Positions 1 through 9,634 of a stretch of 41,108 nucleotides of DNA are shown here, piece after piece. Below the pieces are notes generated by a model, which ran no database searches, had not been told where the DNA came from, and saw only the letters and a program-made list of their open reading frames with translations. Made by a program: the position numbers and the translations under genes. Each line of letters opens with the position of its first letter. The first letter of the stretch is position 1. The stretch comes from Novosphingobium sp. (GTDB lineage: Bacteria > Pseudomonadota > Alphaproteobacteria > Sphingomonadales > Sphingomonadaceae), in contig JAEKKO010000107.1 in the NCBI GenBank assembly GCA_019510335.1, forward strand, positions 1 to 41,108, read 5' to 3'.

Positions 1-77
1 GACGCCCCGACGCGAGAGCCACAGGCCTGCGTCGATCCGTGACTGCAAGGGCAGTCCACCAAGGAGGAATTATATAC

Positions 78-2597
78 ATGCGCTTGCCCCGCCATCTCGC
101 TTACGCGAGCGTGAGCCTGCTTACCCTTGCCGCTCCGGCATTCGCGCAAGAGGCGCCGCCGGCCCAGGCCACTCCGGGCGACCAGCCGCCGACCGATGCG
201 GTCGAAGCCGCCAAGGAAAGCAATGAGATCATCGTCAGCGCCCGCCGCCGGGACGAGCGGCTGCAGGACGTGCCGCAGACCGTGAACGTCGTCACCTCGA
301 CCGAGATTGACAAGCTCAACTTGCGCAACCTGCAGGACGTGCAGGCGCTGGTGCCCGGTTTGACGATGACCTCCAACGGCAGCTTCTCGAGCTCGGCAAC
401 GGTGCGCGGCGTCGAGTTCCGGCCCGAGGCGAGCGGCAACAACCCGACCGTCGAGTTCTACCTCAACGACGCGGTGATCTCGTCGAACTTCCTGTTCCAG
501 TCGATCTTCGACATCGGCCAGTTCGAGCTGCTGCGTGGTCCCGTCGGCACGCTGCGCGGCCGCGCCGCGCCGTCGGGTGCGATCACGGTTACGACGCGCC
601 GGCCGGACCTCCATGAAGCCGGCTTCGTGATGAACGTCAGCCAGTCCGACCGACACGCCCGCAAGGTCGATGCCGCGCTCAATTACCCGATCATCCCCGA
701 CGTCCTGGCGATCCGCCTCGCTGGCGTGATCGACAACAACCGCGGCAACGACGTGTTCACGGTCAAGGAAGCGAGCGATCCGACTCACAACCCGAGCCCG
801 TTCCGCTACACTCGGGCGGGGCGCGCCAGCGTCCGGTTCAAGCCGACTGACTGGATCGAAGGCAACTTCATGTACCAGAAGCTGCATGCCACGCAGCGGC
901 AGTACGGGGCGGTCGAATCGGCCTCGCTGGTCGATGGGTCGGCGCCGGCTGGCCAGCTCATCGGACCCTTCGATCGGCTGTCGATCGACGATATCGGCAA
1001 CCCGACGCGCCAGGCGTTCAACGCCTACATCGGCAACCTCGACGTGCGCTTCGCCGGCCAGAAGCTCAGCTACGTCGGCTCGTGGAACACCCAGGACTTC
1101 GACACTATCGGCGGCAGCGATGCGGGCGACTACTTCGCACCGCCGCTGTTTCCGATCGCCGATCGCCAGTTCGCTGACCCGGTGGGCTTCGAAGCAGTCT
1201 GCGGCGGCGGCGCCGTGCGCACCGGTGTGAACATCAACAACCAGAATTATTTCCAGTGCACGCACAGCCTGGCTCGCCGGCGGTCGCATGAACTTCGACT
1301 GTCGTCCGAGGAGCGGATCGCGGGAGTCTTCGATTACACGATCGGCGCCTTTTACGATCACAACCAGAATGATAACAATCTGACGTCGGAGACGCCGATC
1401 CTGATTTCGCCGTCGCGCCTTGCGACGATTAGCCTGACGCCGATCGTCACCTCAGGTCATTCGACGGAGAAGTCGGCGTTCGCCAACGTCACGGCGCACC
1501 TCGGCACTGCAATCGAGCTTTCCGGCGGGCTGCGCTACATCGACTACAAGGATTTCAACTCGATCACGATCAGCGGCGTCGCCCCGACGCCCAATACCAG
1601 CGACCACTTCCACGCGACGATCTACAACGCCTCGGCCAAGTATCGCTTCAGCGAAGACCTGATGGTCTACGCCACCGTCGGCAGCTCGTGGCGCCCGGGA
1701 ACCCACGTCATTGGGGACTTCAGCACCGCACGCTCGGCCCGCGAGACGCAGTTCCTCGACTTGCCGCCTGAGAAGTCGACCTCGTTCGAGATCGGCCTCA
1801 AGTCCTCGTTCCTCGACAAGCGCGGCCGCCTGAACATCGACTTCTACCACCAGAAGTTCAGCAACTACGTCTTCCGTGGCCCGTCGGTCTATTTCATCAG
1901 CACGTCGGCCACGGGCCCAGCGCCGAGCACCTTCAACTTCGTCGCGGGCGTGCCCGCCGTGGTCGATGGCGTCGAGGCCGAAGCGTCGTTCCAGATACTG
2001 CCGAACTGGAGCATCAACGGCAACTTCAGCTACGCCAACGGCCGGATCAAGAACGGCACGATTGCCTGTACCGACTTGGACCGCAACGGCGTACCGGACA
2101 CCAACGTCTCGGCGCCGACGCTGGCGCAGCTCCAGGCCGCGGTTGGACCGGGACAGACCGTCTCGCAATGCGCATTCAGCGGGCGGGCGGTGTTCGTGCC
2201 GAAGTGGAGCGCGAACATCCAGAGCGAGGCGAAGTTCCCGATCGCAGACAGAACCGAGGCGTTCATCCGCGGTCTGGCAACGATCTACCCGTCGAACACC
2301 CAGGACCCGAACAACACGTTCGACGACGTGCCGTCCTACGCGCTGGTCAACCTTTATGGCGGCGTGCGCGATCCGCATGGCCGCTGGGAGTTGCAGGTGT
2401 TCGCCAAGAACGTGTTCAATCGCGAGGTGATCCTCAATCGCGGCAGCGCGCCGCTCTCGACAACGCTGCGCACGCTGCAGCCGCCGACGTTCCGGTCAGT
2501 GGCGACTTCCACCTTCACCGCGCCGTATTATTCGATCACCACGACACCGCCGCGGGAAGTGGGCGTAAGCTTCCACCTCGCGCTTGGATCACGCTGA
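78..2597 (+). CDS. TonB-dependent receptor
   Basis: Signal peptide MRLPRHLAYASVSLLTLAAPAFAQ; plug-like EIIVSARRRDERLQDVPQTVNVV; long beta-barrel; aaggagga RBS-like sequence just before ATG at 78. Confidence 0.93.
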   Translation: MRLPRHLAYASVSLLTLAAPAFAQEAPPAQATPGDQPPTDAVEAAKESNEIIVSARRRDERLQDVPQTVNVVTSTEIDKLNLRNLQDVQALVPGLTMTSNGSFSSSATVRGVEFRPEASGNNPTVEFYLNDAVISSNFLFQSIFDIGQFELLRGPVGTLRGRAAPSGAITVTTRRPDLHEAGFVMNVSQSDRHARKVDAALNYPIIPDVLAIRLAGVIDNNRGNDVFTVKEASDPTHNPSPFRYTRAGRASVRFKPTDWIEGNFMYQKLHATQRQYGAVESASLVDGSAPAGQLIGPFDRLSIDDIGNPTRQAFNAYIGNLDVRFAGQKLSYVGSWNTQDFDTIGGSDAGDYFAPPLFPIADRQFADPVGFEAVCGGGAVRTGVNINNQNYFQCTHSLARRRSHELRLSSEERIAGVFDYTIGAFYDHNQNDNNLTSETPILISPSRLATISLTPIVTSGHSTEKSAFANVTAHLGTAIELSGGLRYIDYKDFNSITISGVAPTPNTSDHFHATIYNASAKYRFSEDLMVYATVGSSWRPGTHVIGDFSTARSARETQFLDLPPEKSTSFEIGLKSSFLDKRGRLNIDFYHQKFSNYVFRGPSVYFISTSATGPAPSTFNFVAGVPAVVDGVEAEASFQILPNWSINGNFSYANGRIKNGTIACTDLDRNGVPDTNVSAPTLAQLQAAVGPGQTVSQCAFSGRAVFVPKWSANIQSEAKFPIADRTEAFIRGLATIYPSNTQDPNNTFDDVPSYALVNLYGGVRDPHGRWELQVFAKNVFNREVILNRGSAPLSTTLRTLQPPTFRSVATSTFTAPYYSITTTPPREVGVSFHLALGSR

Positions 2598-2621
2598 GCA
2601 CAAGCTCAGGCGCTACAACTG

Positions 2622-2653
2622 CGGCCGGCGGGAAACTGCCGGCCGTTTTTCTT
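2622..2653 (+). terminator. Intrinsic terminator downstream of the TonB receptor
   Basis: cggccggc(ggaaact-type loop)gccggccg followed by ttttt. Confidence 0.8.
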
Positions 2654-2713
2654 TGCCGCGGATCAACGCTGGCCCTTGGCATTAGCCAACATTGCTGATT
2701 AGTTGTGGGAACG

Positions 2714-3457
2714 ATGGCCGCCACCGCAATGATCAGTAGCCCGGCGACGACCGGCGCCACGGCCGGCGCCGCCGTGAAGGACCGCCGCCGCTCGCGCGAT
2801 CCGGGGGCGACGCGGGAGGTGATCCTCGACGCTGCGCTCACGTTGCTCGCCAAAAGCGGCCCCGATGCGCTGAGCCTGTCGGAGGTCGCGCACCTTGCCG
2901 GGGTCAACCGCGGCACCGCCTATCAGCACTTCGAAACGCGTGAAAAGTTGATTCAGGCGACTGTCGCTTGCGTCTCGGACAAGCTCTACCGCGCCGCCTT
3001 CGGCGACCCCGCGACGGCGGCCGAGAGACGGCTCGAGGACATCGATCCCGCGGTCCAAGCGGAGCACATTGCCGGGTTCGCCATCGAGAACCCTGAGCTG
3101 TGCCGCATCTGGCTGCTCCAGCTGCTCGATTCCGATGATCCGAAAGCCGACCCGTTCTGCCGCGAGTACATGAAATGGTTGGCCCAGTGGGCGAGCACCG
3201 ATCTCGCCGAGCCGAACATCGACGTCGAAGTCCACGCGATCACGATGCTTGCCGGCACCTTCCTGTGGCCGGTCTGGGCCCGCGCGCACGATCACGACGC
3301 GGCTGGTCGGGCGGCGCTCGCCCGCCGCTTCGCGCGCGAGAACTTGCGCCTGTCGATGTACGGCACCATGCGCAGCGCGTGCTACCCAGAGATCGCCGCG
3401 AGGGTGACGCAACCGATAGATTCCGCCGATTGCCAGTCCCGCCTGGCTGGCGAATAG
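2714..3457 (+). CDS. TetR/AcrR family transcriptional regulator
   Basis: N-terminal HTH: ATREVILDAALTLLAKSGPDALSLSEVAHLAGVNRGTAYQHFETREKLIQA. Confidence 0.9.
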   Translation: MAATAMISSPATTGATAGAAVKDRRRSRDPGATREVILDAALTLLAKSGPDALSLSEVAHLAGVNRGTAYQHFETREKLIQATVACVSDKLYRAAFGDPATAAERRLEDIDPAVQAEHIAGFAIENPELCRIWLLQLLDSDDPKADPFCREYMKWLAQWASTDLAEPNIDVEVHAITMLAGTFLWPVWARAHDHDAAGRAALARRFARENLRLSMYGTMRSACYPEIAARVTQPIDSADCQSRLAGE

Positions 3458-3571
3458 ACCCGCATCGCTGCCGCGATGGATCACTTGGGGAATTGCGCCG
3501 CTGTGCTCAATCCCGCTTGAACGCCGACACGTTCCGGGCCGATTTCGGCCCCGCCAGCTTGGGGAGTAGCC

Positions 3572-4558
3572 ATGTTTTCCGCGATCCTGATCGAGAAGAA
3601 CGACGAAGGTAAGACCGTCTCGTCGCTGAAGCAGCTCGACGAGAGCCAGCTCCCCGAAGGCGACGTGATGATCGACGTCGCCTACTCGACGATCAACTAC
3701 AAGGACGGCCTGGCGATGACCGGCGAGGGGCCGGTGGTGCGCCGCTGGCCGATGGTCCCGGGGATCGATCTGGTCGGCACGGTCAGCGAGTCCAGCAACT
3801 CCGATTTCAAGCCCGGCGATGTCGTCCTGCTCAACGGCTGGGGCGTCGGCGAGGTCCACTGGGGCGGCCTGGCCCAGAAGGCGCGGCTCAAGGGCGACTG
3901 GCTGATCCCGCTCCCCAAAGGGTTCACGCCGGCCCAGGCCGTGACGATCGGCACTGCCGGCTACACCGCGTCGTTGAGCGTCGATGCGCTGGTCAAGTTC
4001 GGCGTGAAGCCCGAGGACGGCGAGATTCTCGTTACCGGAACCCCGGGCGGCGTCGGCTCGGTCGCCGTCGCGCTGCTCAAGAAGGCGGGCTACACCGTCG
4101 TCGCTTCGATCGGCGATGATTCAGAGATCGATTACCTCAAGACGCTCGGCGCGACCGACTTCGTCAAGCGTGAGGATTACGCCGGCCCGGGCAAGCCGCT
4201 GCAGAAGGAGCGCTGGGGCGGTGTGGTCGATTCGGTCGGCAGCCACACGCTAGTCAATGCCATTGCCCAAACGAAGTACCGCGGCGCTGTCACAGCCTGC
4301 GGGCTGGCGCAAGGCGCGGACCTCCCGGGAACCGTGATGCCGTTCATCTTGCGCGGGATCACCCTGCTCGGTATCGATAGCGTGATGTGCCCGAAGGGGC
4401 CGCGGCTCGCCGCGTGGGACCGATTGGCGCGGGATCTCGATCCGGCCCTGCTCAATGTCATTGGCGCCGAAGTGGGATTGTCGCAGGCGATGCAGGCGGG
4501 ACGCGATATCATCGACGGCAAGATCCGCGGCCGGGTGATCGTCGACGTGAACCGCTGA
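3572..4558 (+). CDS. acuI: MDR-family NADPH-dependent oxidoreductase, AcuI/YhdH-like (acrylyl-CoA reductase type)
   Basis: AYSTINYKDGLAMTG...VPGIDLVGTV...VTGTPGGVGSVAVALLKKAGYTVVAS; C-terminal GKIRGRVIVDV, typical of the YhdH/AcuI family. Confidence 0.82.
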   Translation: MFSAILIEKNDEGKTVSSLKQLDESQLPEGDVMIDVAYSTINYKDGLAMTGEGPVVRRWPMVPGIDLVGTVSESSNSDFKPGDVVLLNGWGVGEVHWGGLAQKARLKGDWLIPLPKGFTPAQAVTIGTAGYTASLSVDALVKFGVKPEDGEILVTGTPGGVGSVAVALLKKAGYTVVASIGDDSEIDYLKTLGATDFVKREDYAGPGKPLQKERWGGVVDSVGSHTLVNAIAQTKYRGAVTACGLAQGADLPGTVMPFILRGITLLGIDSVMCPKGPRLAAWDRLARDLDPALLNVIGAEVGLSQAMQAGRDIIDGKIRGRVIVDVNR

Positions 4559-4589
4559 TCCTCAACCATCAGAGCGGGAGAGATACGAT

Positions 4590-5783
4590 ATGGCAGATTA
4601 TTCGGGTAACGAAGGACCGCAGATGGACCTCAGTGACGTCGAGCCGCGGCTTGGCAAGCTGGTCGGCGGAGGACAGCTAATCGAGCCGTGCGCGAAGAGC
4701 GACATCCGCCGCTGGGTGATGGCGATGGACTACGTCAACCCGCTGCACTGGGACCAGCAGTTCGCCCAGAACACGAAGTTCGGCGACATCATCGCGCCGC
4801 AATCGATCGCGGTTGCGCTCGACTACGGCCACGGCTGCCAGCCCGCCTGCGTCGGGCACATTCCCGGCTCGCACCTGATCTTCGGGGGCGAAGAGTGGTG
4901 GTGGTACGGCACTCTCGTCCGTCCCGGCGACAAGCTGTTCCAGCAGCGCCGGTTCTACGACTACAAGGTCACCGACACCAAGTTCGCCGGCCCGACGATG
5001 TTCTCGCGCGGTGACACCACCCACCGCAATCAGCACGGTGACCTCGTCGCCAAAGCGCGCTCAACGGGGATCCGCTACCTTGCCGCCGAGGCCGAGAAGC
5101 GCAAGATGTACGAGACCACGGCCGGCACGCTGAAGCGCTGGACTCGCGACGAGATCAAGGAAATCGACAAGATCCGCCACGCGTGGCTGATGTCGAACCG
5201 CGAGGGCAAGTCGCCGCACTGGGAGGAAGTCCAGATCGGCGACAAACTGCCGAGGCGGGTGCTCGGCCCGCACACCATCGCCAGCTTCACCACCGAGTAC
5301 CGCGCCTTCGTGTTCAACATCTGGGGCACGTCCGAGTGGGTCGCGCCCGAAGGCGTGGAGGACCCGTGGGTCAACCAAGATCCGGGCTGGGTCGAAGGCT
5401 TCGGCTTCGACGAGCAGCTCGCCGAGTTCGACCCGCGGGCGCGGGACGGGCTCTACGTCGGCCCATCGCGCGGCCACATCGATGACAGCTACGCCAGCGA
5501 AGTCGGGATGGCCCGCGCTTACGGCTACGGCGCGACTATGGCCGCCTGGAACACCGATTACCTGGCGTTCTGGGCCGGTCACGACGGCATGGTCCGCCAC
5601 GCCAAGTCCGATTTCCGCGGGCCGGCGTTCGAGGGGGACGTGACCTATTTCGACGGCGAAGTCGTCGACAAGATCGAGAACTCGCAGTGGGGCTTCCCTG
5701 TCGTCCAGGTGAAGGTCAAGCTGACCAACCAGGACGGCGCCACCGTGGTTTCGTCGCTGAACGAAGTCGAGCTGCCGTACTGA
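4590..5783 (+). CDS. MaoC-like / FAS1-like dehydratase-domain protein (probable enoyl-CoA hydratase)
   Basis: MaoC-dehydratase-N-like AMDYVNPLHWDQQFAQNTKFGDIIAPQSI; 397 aa; directly upstream of an acyl-CoA ligase. Confidence 0.7.
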   Translation: MADYSGNEGPQMDLSDVEPRLGKLVGGGQLIEPCAKSDIRRWVMAMDYVNPLHWDQQFAQNTKFGDIIAPQSIAVALDYGHGCQPACVGHIPGSHLIFGGEEWWWYGTLVRPGDKLFQQRRFYDYKVTDTKFAGPTMFSRGDTTHRNQHGDLVAKARSTGIRYLAAEAEKRKMYETTAGTLKRWTRDEIKEIDKIRHAWLMSNREGKSPHWEEVQIGDKLPRRVLGPHTIASFTTEYRAFVFNIWGTSEWVAPEGVEDPWVNQDPGWVEGFGFDEQLAEFDPRARDGLYVGPSRGHIDDSYASEVGMARAYGYGATMAAWNTDYLAFWAGHDGMVRHAKSDFRGPAFEGDVTYFDGEVVDKIENSQWGFPVVQVKVKLTNQDGATVVSSLNEVELPY

Positions 5784-5787
5784 CGCC

Positions 5788-7497
5788 GTGGACACCGCGA
5801 CAATGCTCAAGACTGGCGAGGCCGCGGACGATCTGTCGATCATCCGCGGCATTCCGCTGGCCGAGGAAAAGGGCATCGGCGGGCTGACGCTGGCCGGCTA
5901 TGTTCGCGAGATCACCGAACGCTACGGCCCCCGCGAGGCCGCGGTCATTTACCTCGACGGCGAGGTCCGGCGCTGGACCTACACGGACTTGTGGGAACGA
6001 TCGTTCGAGGTGGCGCGGGCGCTGCTCGCCTGCGGCACCGGCAAGGGCACGCGCGTCGGCATTCTCGCGACTAATCGGCTCGAGTTCCTTTCTTGCGTTT
6101 TCGGTACCGGGCTCGCCGGCTGCGTGCCGGTTACGATCAGCACATTCTTCACCGCAGCGGAGATCGACACCGTCCTCAAGATGGCCGGCTGCTCGGTGTT
6201 GCTGCTGGAGCGCCAGGTCCTCAAGAAGGATTTTGCCGAAATCCTTGCCGAGCTCGAGCCGCAAGTCGCGACCGCCGAGGGTGGCAACCTCGCGTCCAGC
6301 CGGTTCCCGTTCCTTCGCCATCTCGCCATGGTCGATACAGACGAGAGCTTTGGCGCGATCGAGGGCTGGAGCACGTTCCTGGCGCGCGGACGGACGGTGG
6401 CGCCCGAGCTGGTTGAAGCGGCCGCCGCGGCAGTGACGCCAGCAGATCCCGGAATCCTCAAGTTCTCTTCAGGTTCGACCGGGAAGGCCAAGGGCATTCT
6501 CTCGGCCAATCGCGCGGTGTGCCTGCAGCTGTGGCGCTGGCCGCAGTGGTACGCGATCCAGGAGCCACCGCGGACCTGGTCGGCGAATGGCTTCTTCTGG
6601 TCGGGCAACTTCGCCATGGCGCTCGGTGGGACGCTTTCGGCCGGAGGGTCGCTGGTGCTCCAGCGCTGGTTCGACGCCGAGGAAGCGTTGCAGCTGATGG
6701 AGACCGAGAAGGTCACGATGCTGCTCGCCTGGCCGCACCAGTGGGCGCAGCTGATCGCTGCTCCGAACTATGAGAACGCGGACCTGTCGAATCTCTATTA
6801 TATCGACTGCACGACGCCCGTGGCTCGGCACCGGACCGTGCATACCCAATGGCGCGAGCCGGCGCAGGCATACGGCAATACCGAGTCGTTCACGCTGATT
6901 TCGGTATTCGCCTCCGGCACTCCGGAGGACATAGCTGGAAAGACCCACGGGGCTCCCACTGCCGGTTCGACCATCAAGGTCGTCGACCCCCTCACCGGAG
7001 TGACGGTGCCGCGTGGGGAGCGGGGCGAGATCGCCTTCAAGGGCCCCACCCTGATGCTCGGCTACGTCGGCATCCCGCTCGACGAGTCGCTCGACGATGA
7101 GGGCTTCTTCCGCACCAACGACGGCGGCTATGTCGACGACCGCGGCCGCCTCGTCTGGGAAGGCCGCCTTAACGACATCGTCAAGACCGGCGGCGCCAAC
7201 GTATCGCCGCTCGAGGTCGACGAGATCATCCGCGCGTGCCCCGGCGTGAAGCTCGTCCAGACCGTCGGGGTGCCCGACGAGCTCCTCGGCGAACTGGTCG
7301 TCAGCTGCATAGTCCCGCACCACGGCGCGACCCTCGACGAGCCGACGATCCGCGACTTTGCCCGCGAGAAGCTGGCCAGCTTCAAGGTCCCGCGGCGGGT
7401 GCTGTTTTTCGCCGAGGACGAGCTCAAGACCACCGGCAGCGCCAAGATTAAGACCGCCGAACTGCGCAAGCTCGCCGCGGAGCGGCTGGCGGGCTGA
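5788..7497 (+). CDS. AMP-dependent synthetase/acyl-CoA ligase (ANL superfamily)
   Basis: P-loop-like LKFSSGSTGKAKGI; YGNTESF; FRTNDGGYVDDRGRLVWEGRLNDIVKTGGANVSPLEVDEII; C-terminal KTTGSAKIK. Confidence 0.92.
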   Translation: MDTATMLKTGEAADDLSIIRGIPLAEEKGIGGLTLAGYVREITERYGPREAAVIYLDGEVRRWTYTDLWERSFEVARALLACGTGKGTRVGILATNRLEFLSCVFGTGLAGCVPVTISTFFTAAEIDTVLKMAGCSVLLLERQVLKKDFAEILAELEPQVATAEGGNLASSRFPFLRHLAMVDTDESFGAIEGWSTFLARGRTVAPELVEAAAAAVTPADPGILKFSSGSTGKAKGILSANRAVCLQLWRWPQWYAIQEPPRTWSANGFFWSGNFAMALGGTLSAGGSLVLQRWFDAEEALQLMETEKVTMLLAWPHQWAQLIAAPNYENADLSNLYYIDCTTPVARHRTVHTQWREPAQAYGNTESFTLISVFASGTPEDIAGKTHGAPTAGSTIKVVDPLTGVTVPRGERGEIAFKGPTLMLGYVGIPLDESLDDEGFFRTNDGGYVDDRGRLVWEGRLNDIVKTGGANVSPLEVDEIIRACPGVKLVQTVGVPDELLGELVVSCIVPHHGATLDEPTIRDFAREKLASFKVPRRVLFFAEDELKTTGSAKIKTAELRKLAAERLAG

Positions 7498-7513
7498 ACA
7501 GCCGGGCCGTCGT

Positions 7514-8041
7514 TCAGCCCACCGACATCCCCGAAGGCGGCTGCTCATGCCACCAGCGCGAGCGGGCTTCGTTCACCGTGCCCAGCGCTTTGGCCCAGTA
7601 AGCCGGGTTGTTCGCCAGCATCTTGATGTCGAACTTGTCCGCCGTGCGGATCTCGAGCACTTCGACGCCCCGCTCGCCCGGGGTGTAGGTGTAGGGGACG
7701 TCGCGCCCGACGAAGAAGCCGTCGCCGGGACCCAGCTCCTCGGCGCCGACGCGCAGCGACCCGGCGATGATGAAGTACGCGCAGTCGGCGTCGTGGCTGT
7801 GCCGGGGCAGGGGATAGCCGCTCTTAAACCACACATATGTCAGCGACAGCCCCGGACGGGCGAACAGCAGCTTGACCTGGCTGCCCTCGAGCATCCCGGC
7901 TTCGACCAGCTCGGCGGAGGCTTTGGCGGCGGCTTCGCTGAGCGGCGCCCCTTCCATTACGCCGGCCTCCGCGTAATCGATCGCGTTACGTGCGCGGAAG
8001 ACGGTGAAGGGCAGGCCGATGCTGTCACGGAGGGAGGGCAT
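7514..8041 (-). CDS. Cupin-domain protein
   Basis: LPRHSHDADCAYFIIAGSLRVGAEELGPGDGFFVGRDVPYTYTPGERGVEVLEIR; start at MPSLRDS. Confidence 0.78.
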   Translation of the reverse strand: MPSLRDSIGLPFTVFRARNAIDYAEAGVMEGAPLSEAAAKASAELVEAGMLEGSQVKLLFARPGLSLTYVWFKSGYPLPRHSHDADCAYFIIAGSLRVGAEELGPGDGFFVGRDVPYTYTPGERGVEVLEIRTADKFDIKMLANNPAYWAKALGTVNEARSRWWHEQPPSGMSVG

Positions 8042-8057
8042 GCCCGGGATTATCCGC

Positions 8058-8081
8058 AATTTTGCTCACCCTGTCAAAATT
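8058..8081. promoter_or_regulatory. Candidate MarR operator in the cupin/MarR divergent region
   Basis: Perfect inverted repeat aattttg-N10-caaaatt between divergent starts at 8041 and 8121. Confidence 0.4.
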
Positions 8082-8120
8082 AGGCTGGAATATAGTCAGC
8101 ACTGCTATTATTGCGTGGGT

Positions 8121-8567
8121 ATGGAAGACAACATCGGCACCATGCTCGGCCAGGTCGCCCGGCTGCTGCGCCGCAGCTTCGACGAGCGCGCGCGGATCAT
8201 CGGCGTCACCCGACCGCAGTGGCAGGTGCTGACGCTTCTCTCCCGTAATCTCGGGATCAATCAGGGGCGCCTCGCCGAGCTGCTCGAGGTCGAGCCTATC
8301 ACGCTCGGGCGGATGATCGATCGCCTGCAGGACGGCGATCTGGTTGAACGGCGCGCGGACCCGGCGGACCGCCGGGCGTGGCGGCTGTTCCTCACCGACA
8401 AGGGTAACGCCCTGATCGAGCAGCTGATGCCCTTCGCCGACGAGACTCTCGCCGAGGCGCTGGACGGCATCGACCCGCCAGCGCAGCAGCGGCTGATGGC
8501 GATGCTCGACCGTATCCGTTCGAATCTTTCCCGGCGGCCTCTCGTCGAGGTGGCGGTCAATGGCTGA
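8121..8567 (+). CDS. MarR family transcriptional regulator
   Basis: MEDNIGTMLGQVARLLRRSFDERARIIGVTRPQWQVLTLLSRNLGINQGRLAELLEVEPITLGRMIDRLQDGDLVERRADPADRRA. Confidence 0.92.
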   Translation: MEDNIGTMLGQVARLLRRSFDERARIIGVTRPQWQVLTLLSRNLGINQGRLAELLEVEPITLGRMIDRLQDGDLVERRADPADRRAWRLFLTDKGNALIEQLMPFADETLAEALDGIDPPAQQRLMAMLDRIRSNLSRRPLVEVAVNG

Positions 8568-9630
8568 GAGCGATCCCGTCTTTGACGCGCCGCTGCGGCA
8601 GGCAACCGCGATCCACGTGCCGCCTTCCGGGCGTGGCAAGGCCTTGCGCCGCGTGGCGCTGCTGGCTTGCATCCCGCTGCTGCTGATCGGCGGCGCCGTC
8701 TTCTATTATCTGCAGGGACTGCATACCGTCTCAACCGACAACGCGTACGTCCGCCAAGACAAGATCGCGGTCGCCCCACTGGTCAACGGGCGCATCGTTG
8801 GCGTCGCGGTCAAAGAGAACCAGACGGTTCGACCGGGCGACCTGCTCTTCCGCATCGATCCCGAGCCATACCGGATCGCAATAGCCCAGGCCGATGCGCA
8901 GATCGCTGCGGCCCAGGCGCATATCGTCGGGCTGCAGACCGATCTCTCGACGACGAACGTCGACATCGAAGGTGGCCGCCGCGACGTCGCGTTCTACGAA
9001 AAGGAATACCAGCGGCAGTCCGAGTTGATGGGGCGCGGCTTCAACACGCGTTCGCATCTTGATCAGGCGCAGCACGACCTCGACGATGCGCGCAACAAGC
9101 TCGCCAGTGCCGAAGCGACCGAATCCAAGGCGCGGGCGGCGCTTGCCACCGGATCGATCGCGCCGGGGGTCAATCCCGCGCTGCTCGAAGCCCAAGTGCA
9201 GAAGCGCAAGGCCGAGCTCGACTTGTCGCACACCGTGGTCCGCGCTCCGATCTCCGGCAAGGTCAGCCAGGCGAGCAAGCTGTTGCCGGGCCAGCTCGCC
9301 TTGACCGGCATGTCGACGCTGACGATCGTGCGCAGCGAGCAGAGCTGGGTCGAGGCCAACTTCAAGGAAACCGACCTCGCCGAGATGCATGTCGGACAGC
9401 CGGCGATCCTGACGTTCGACGCCTACCCGGAGCTCAAGCTGCACGGCCACGTCGCCAGCCTTGGGGCCGGGACCGGCTCGGAGTTTTCGATTCTGCCGGC
9501 GCAAAATGCCAACGGCAACTGGGTCAAGGTCACCCAGCGGGTGCCGGTGCGGATCGCGATCGACGACAGCTCGCCGCGGCCGCTCATCGCCGGCCTCTCG
9601 GCCAAAGTCACCATCGACACGCACCGCTAG
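8560..9630 (+). CDS. emrA: HlyD/EmrA-family efflux periplasmic adaptor
   Basis: N-terminal TM segment; VSTDNAYVRQDKIAVAPLVNGRIVGVAVKENQTVRPGDLLFRID; overlaps marR stop by 8 bp. Confidence 0.88.
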   Translation: MAESDPVFDAPLRQATAIHVPPSGRGKALRRVALLACIPLLLIGGAVFYYLQGLHTVSTDNAYVRQDKIAVAPLVNGRIVGVAVKENQTVRPGDLLFRIDPEPYRIAIAQADAQIAAAQAHIVGLQTDLSTTNVDIEGGRRDVAFYEKEYQRQSELMGRGFNTRSHLDQAQHDLDDARNKLASAEATESKARAALATGSIAPGVNPALLEAQVQKRKAELDLSHTVVRAPISGKVSQASKLLPGQLALTGMSTLTIVRSEQSWVEANFKETDLAEMHVGQPAILTFDAYPELKLHGHVASLGAGTGSEFSILPAQNANGNWVKVTQRVPVRIAIDDSSPRPLIAGLSAKVTIDTHR

Positions 9631-9634
9631 TCCG

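Noticed and set aside
1452-2378. 308-aa minus-strand ORF inside the first TonB receptor gene
   Set aside because: Arg/Val/Glu-rich antisense translation; no recognisable domain.
3572-7497. A DMSP/acrylate pathway reading based on the AcuI-like reductase plus ligase, ACAD and crotonase
   Set aside because: No DMSP lyase or demethylase was recognised, the ACAD is an unusual fusion, and AcuI-like MDR proteins are widespread; too weak to claim.
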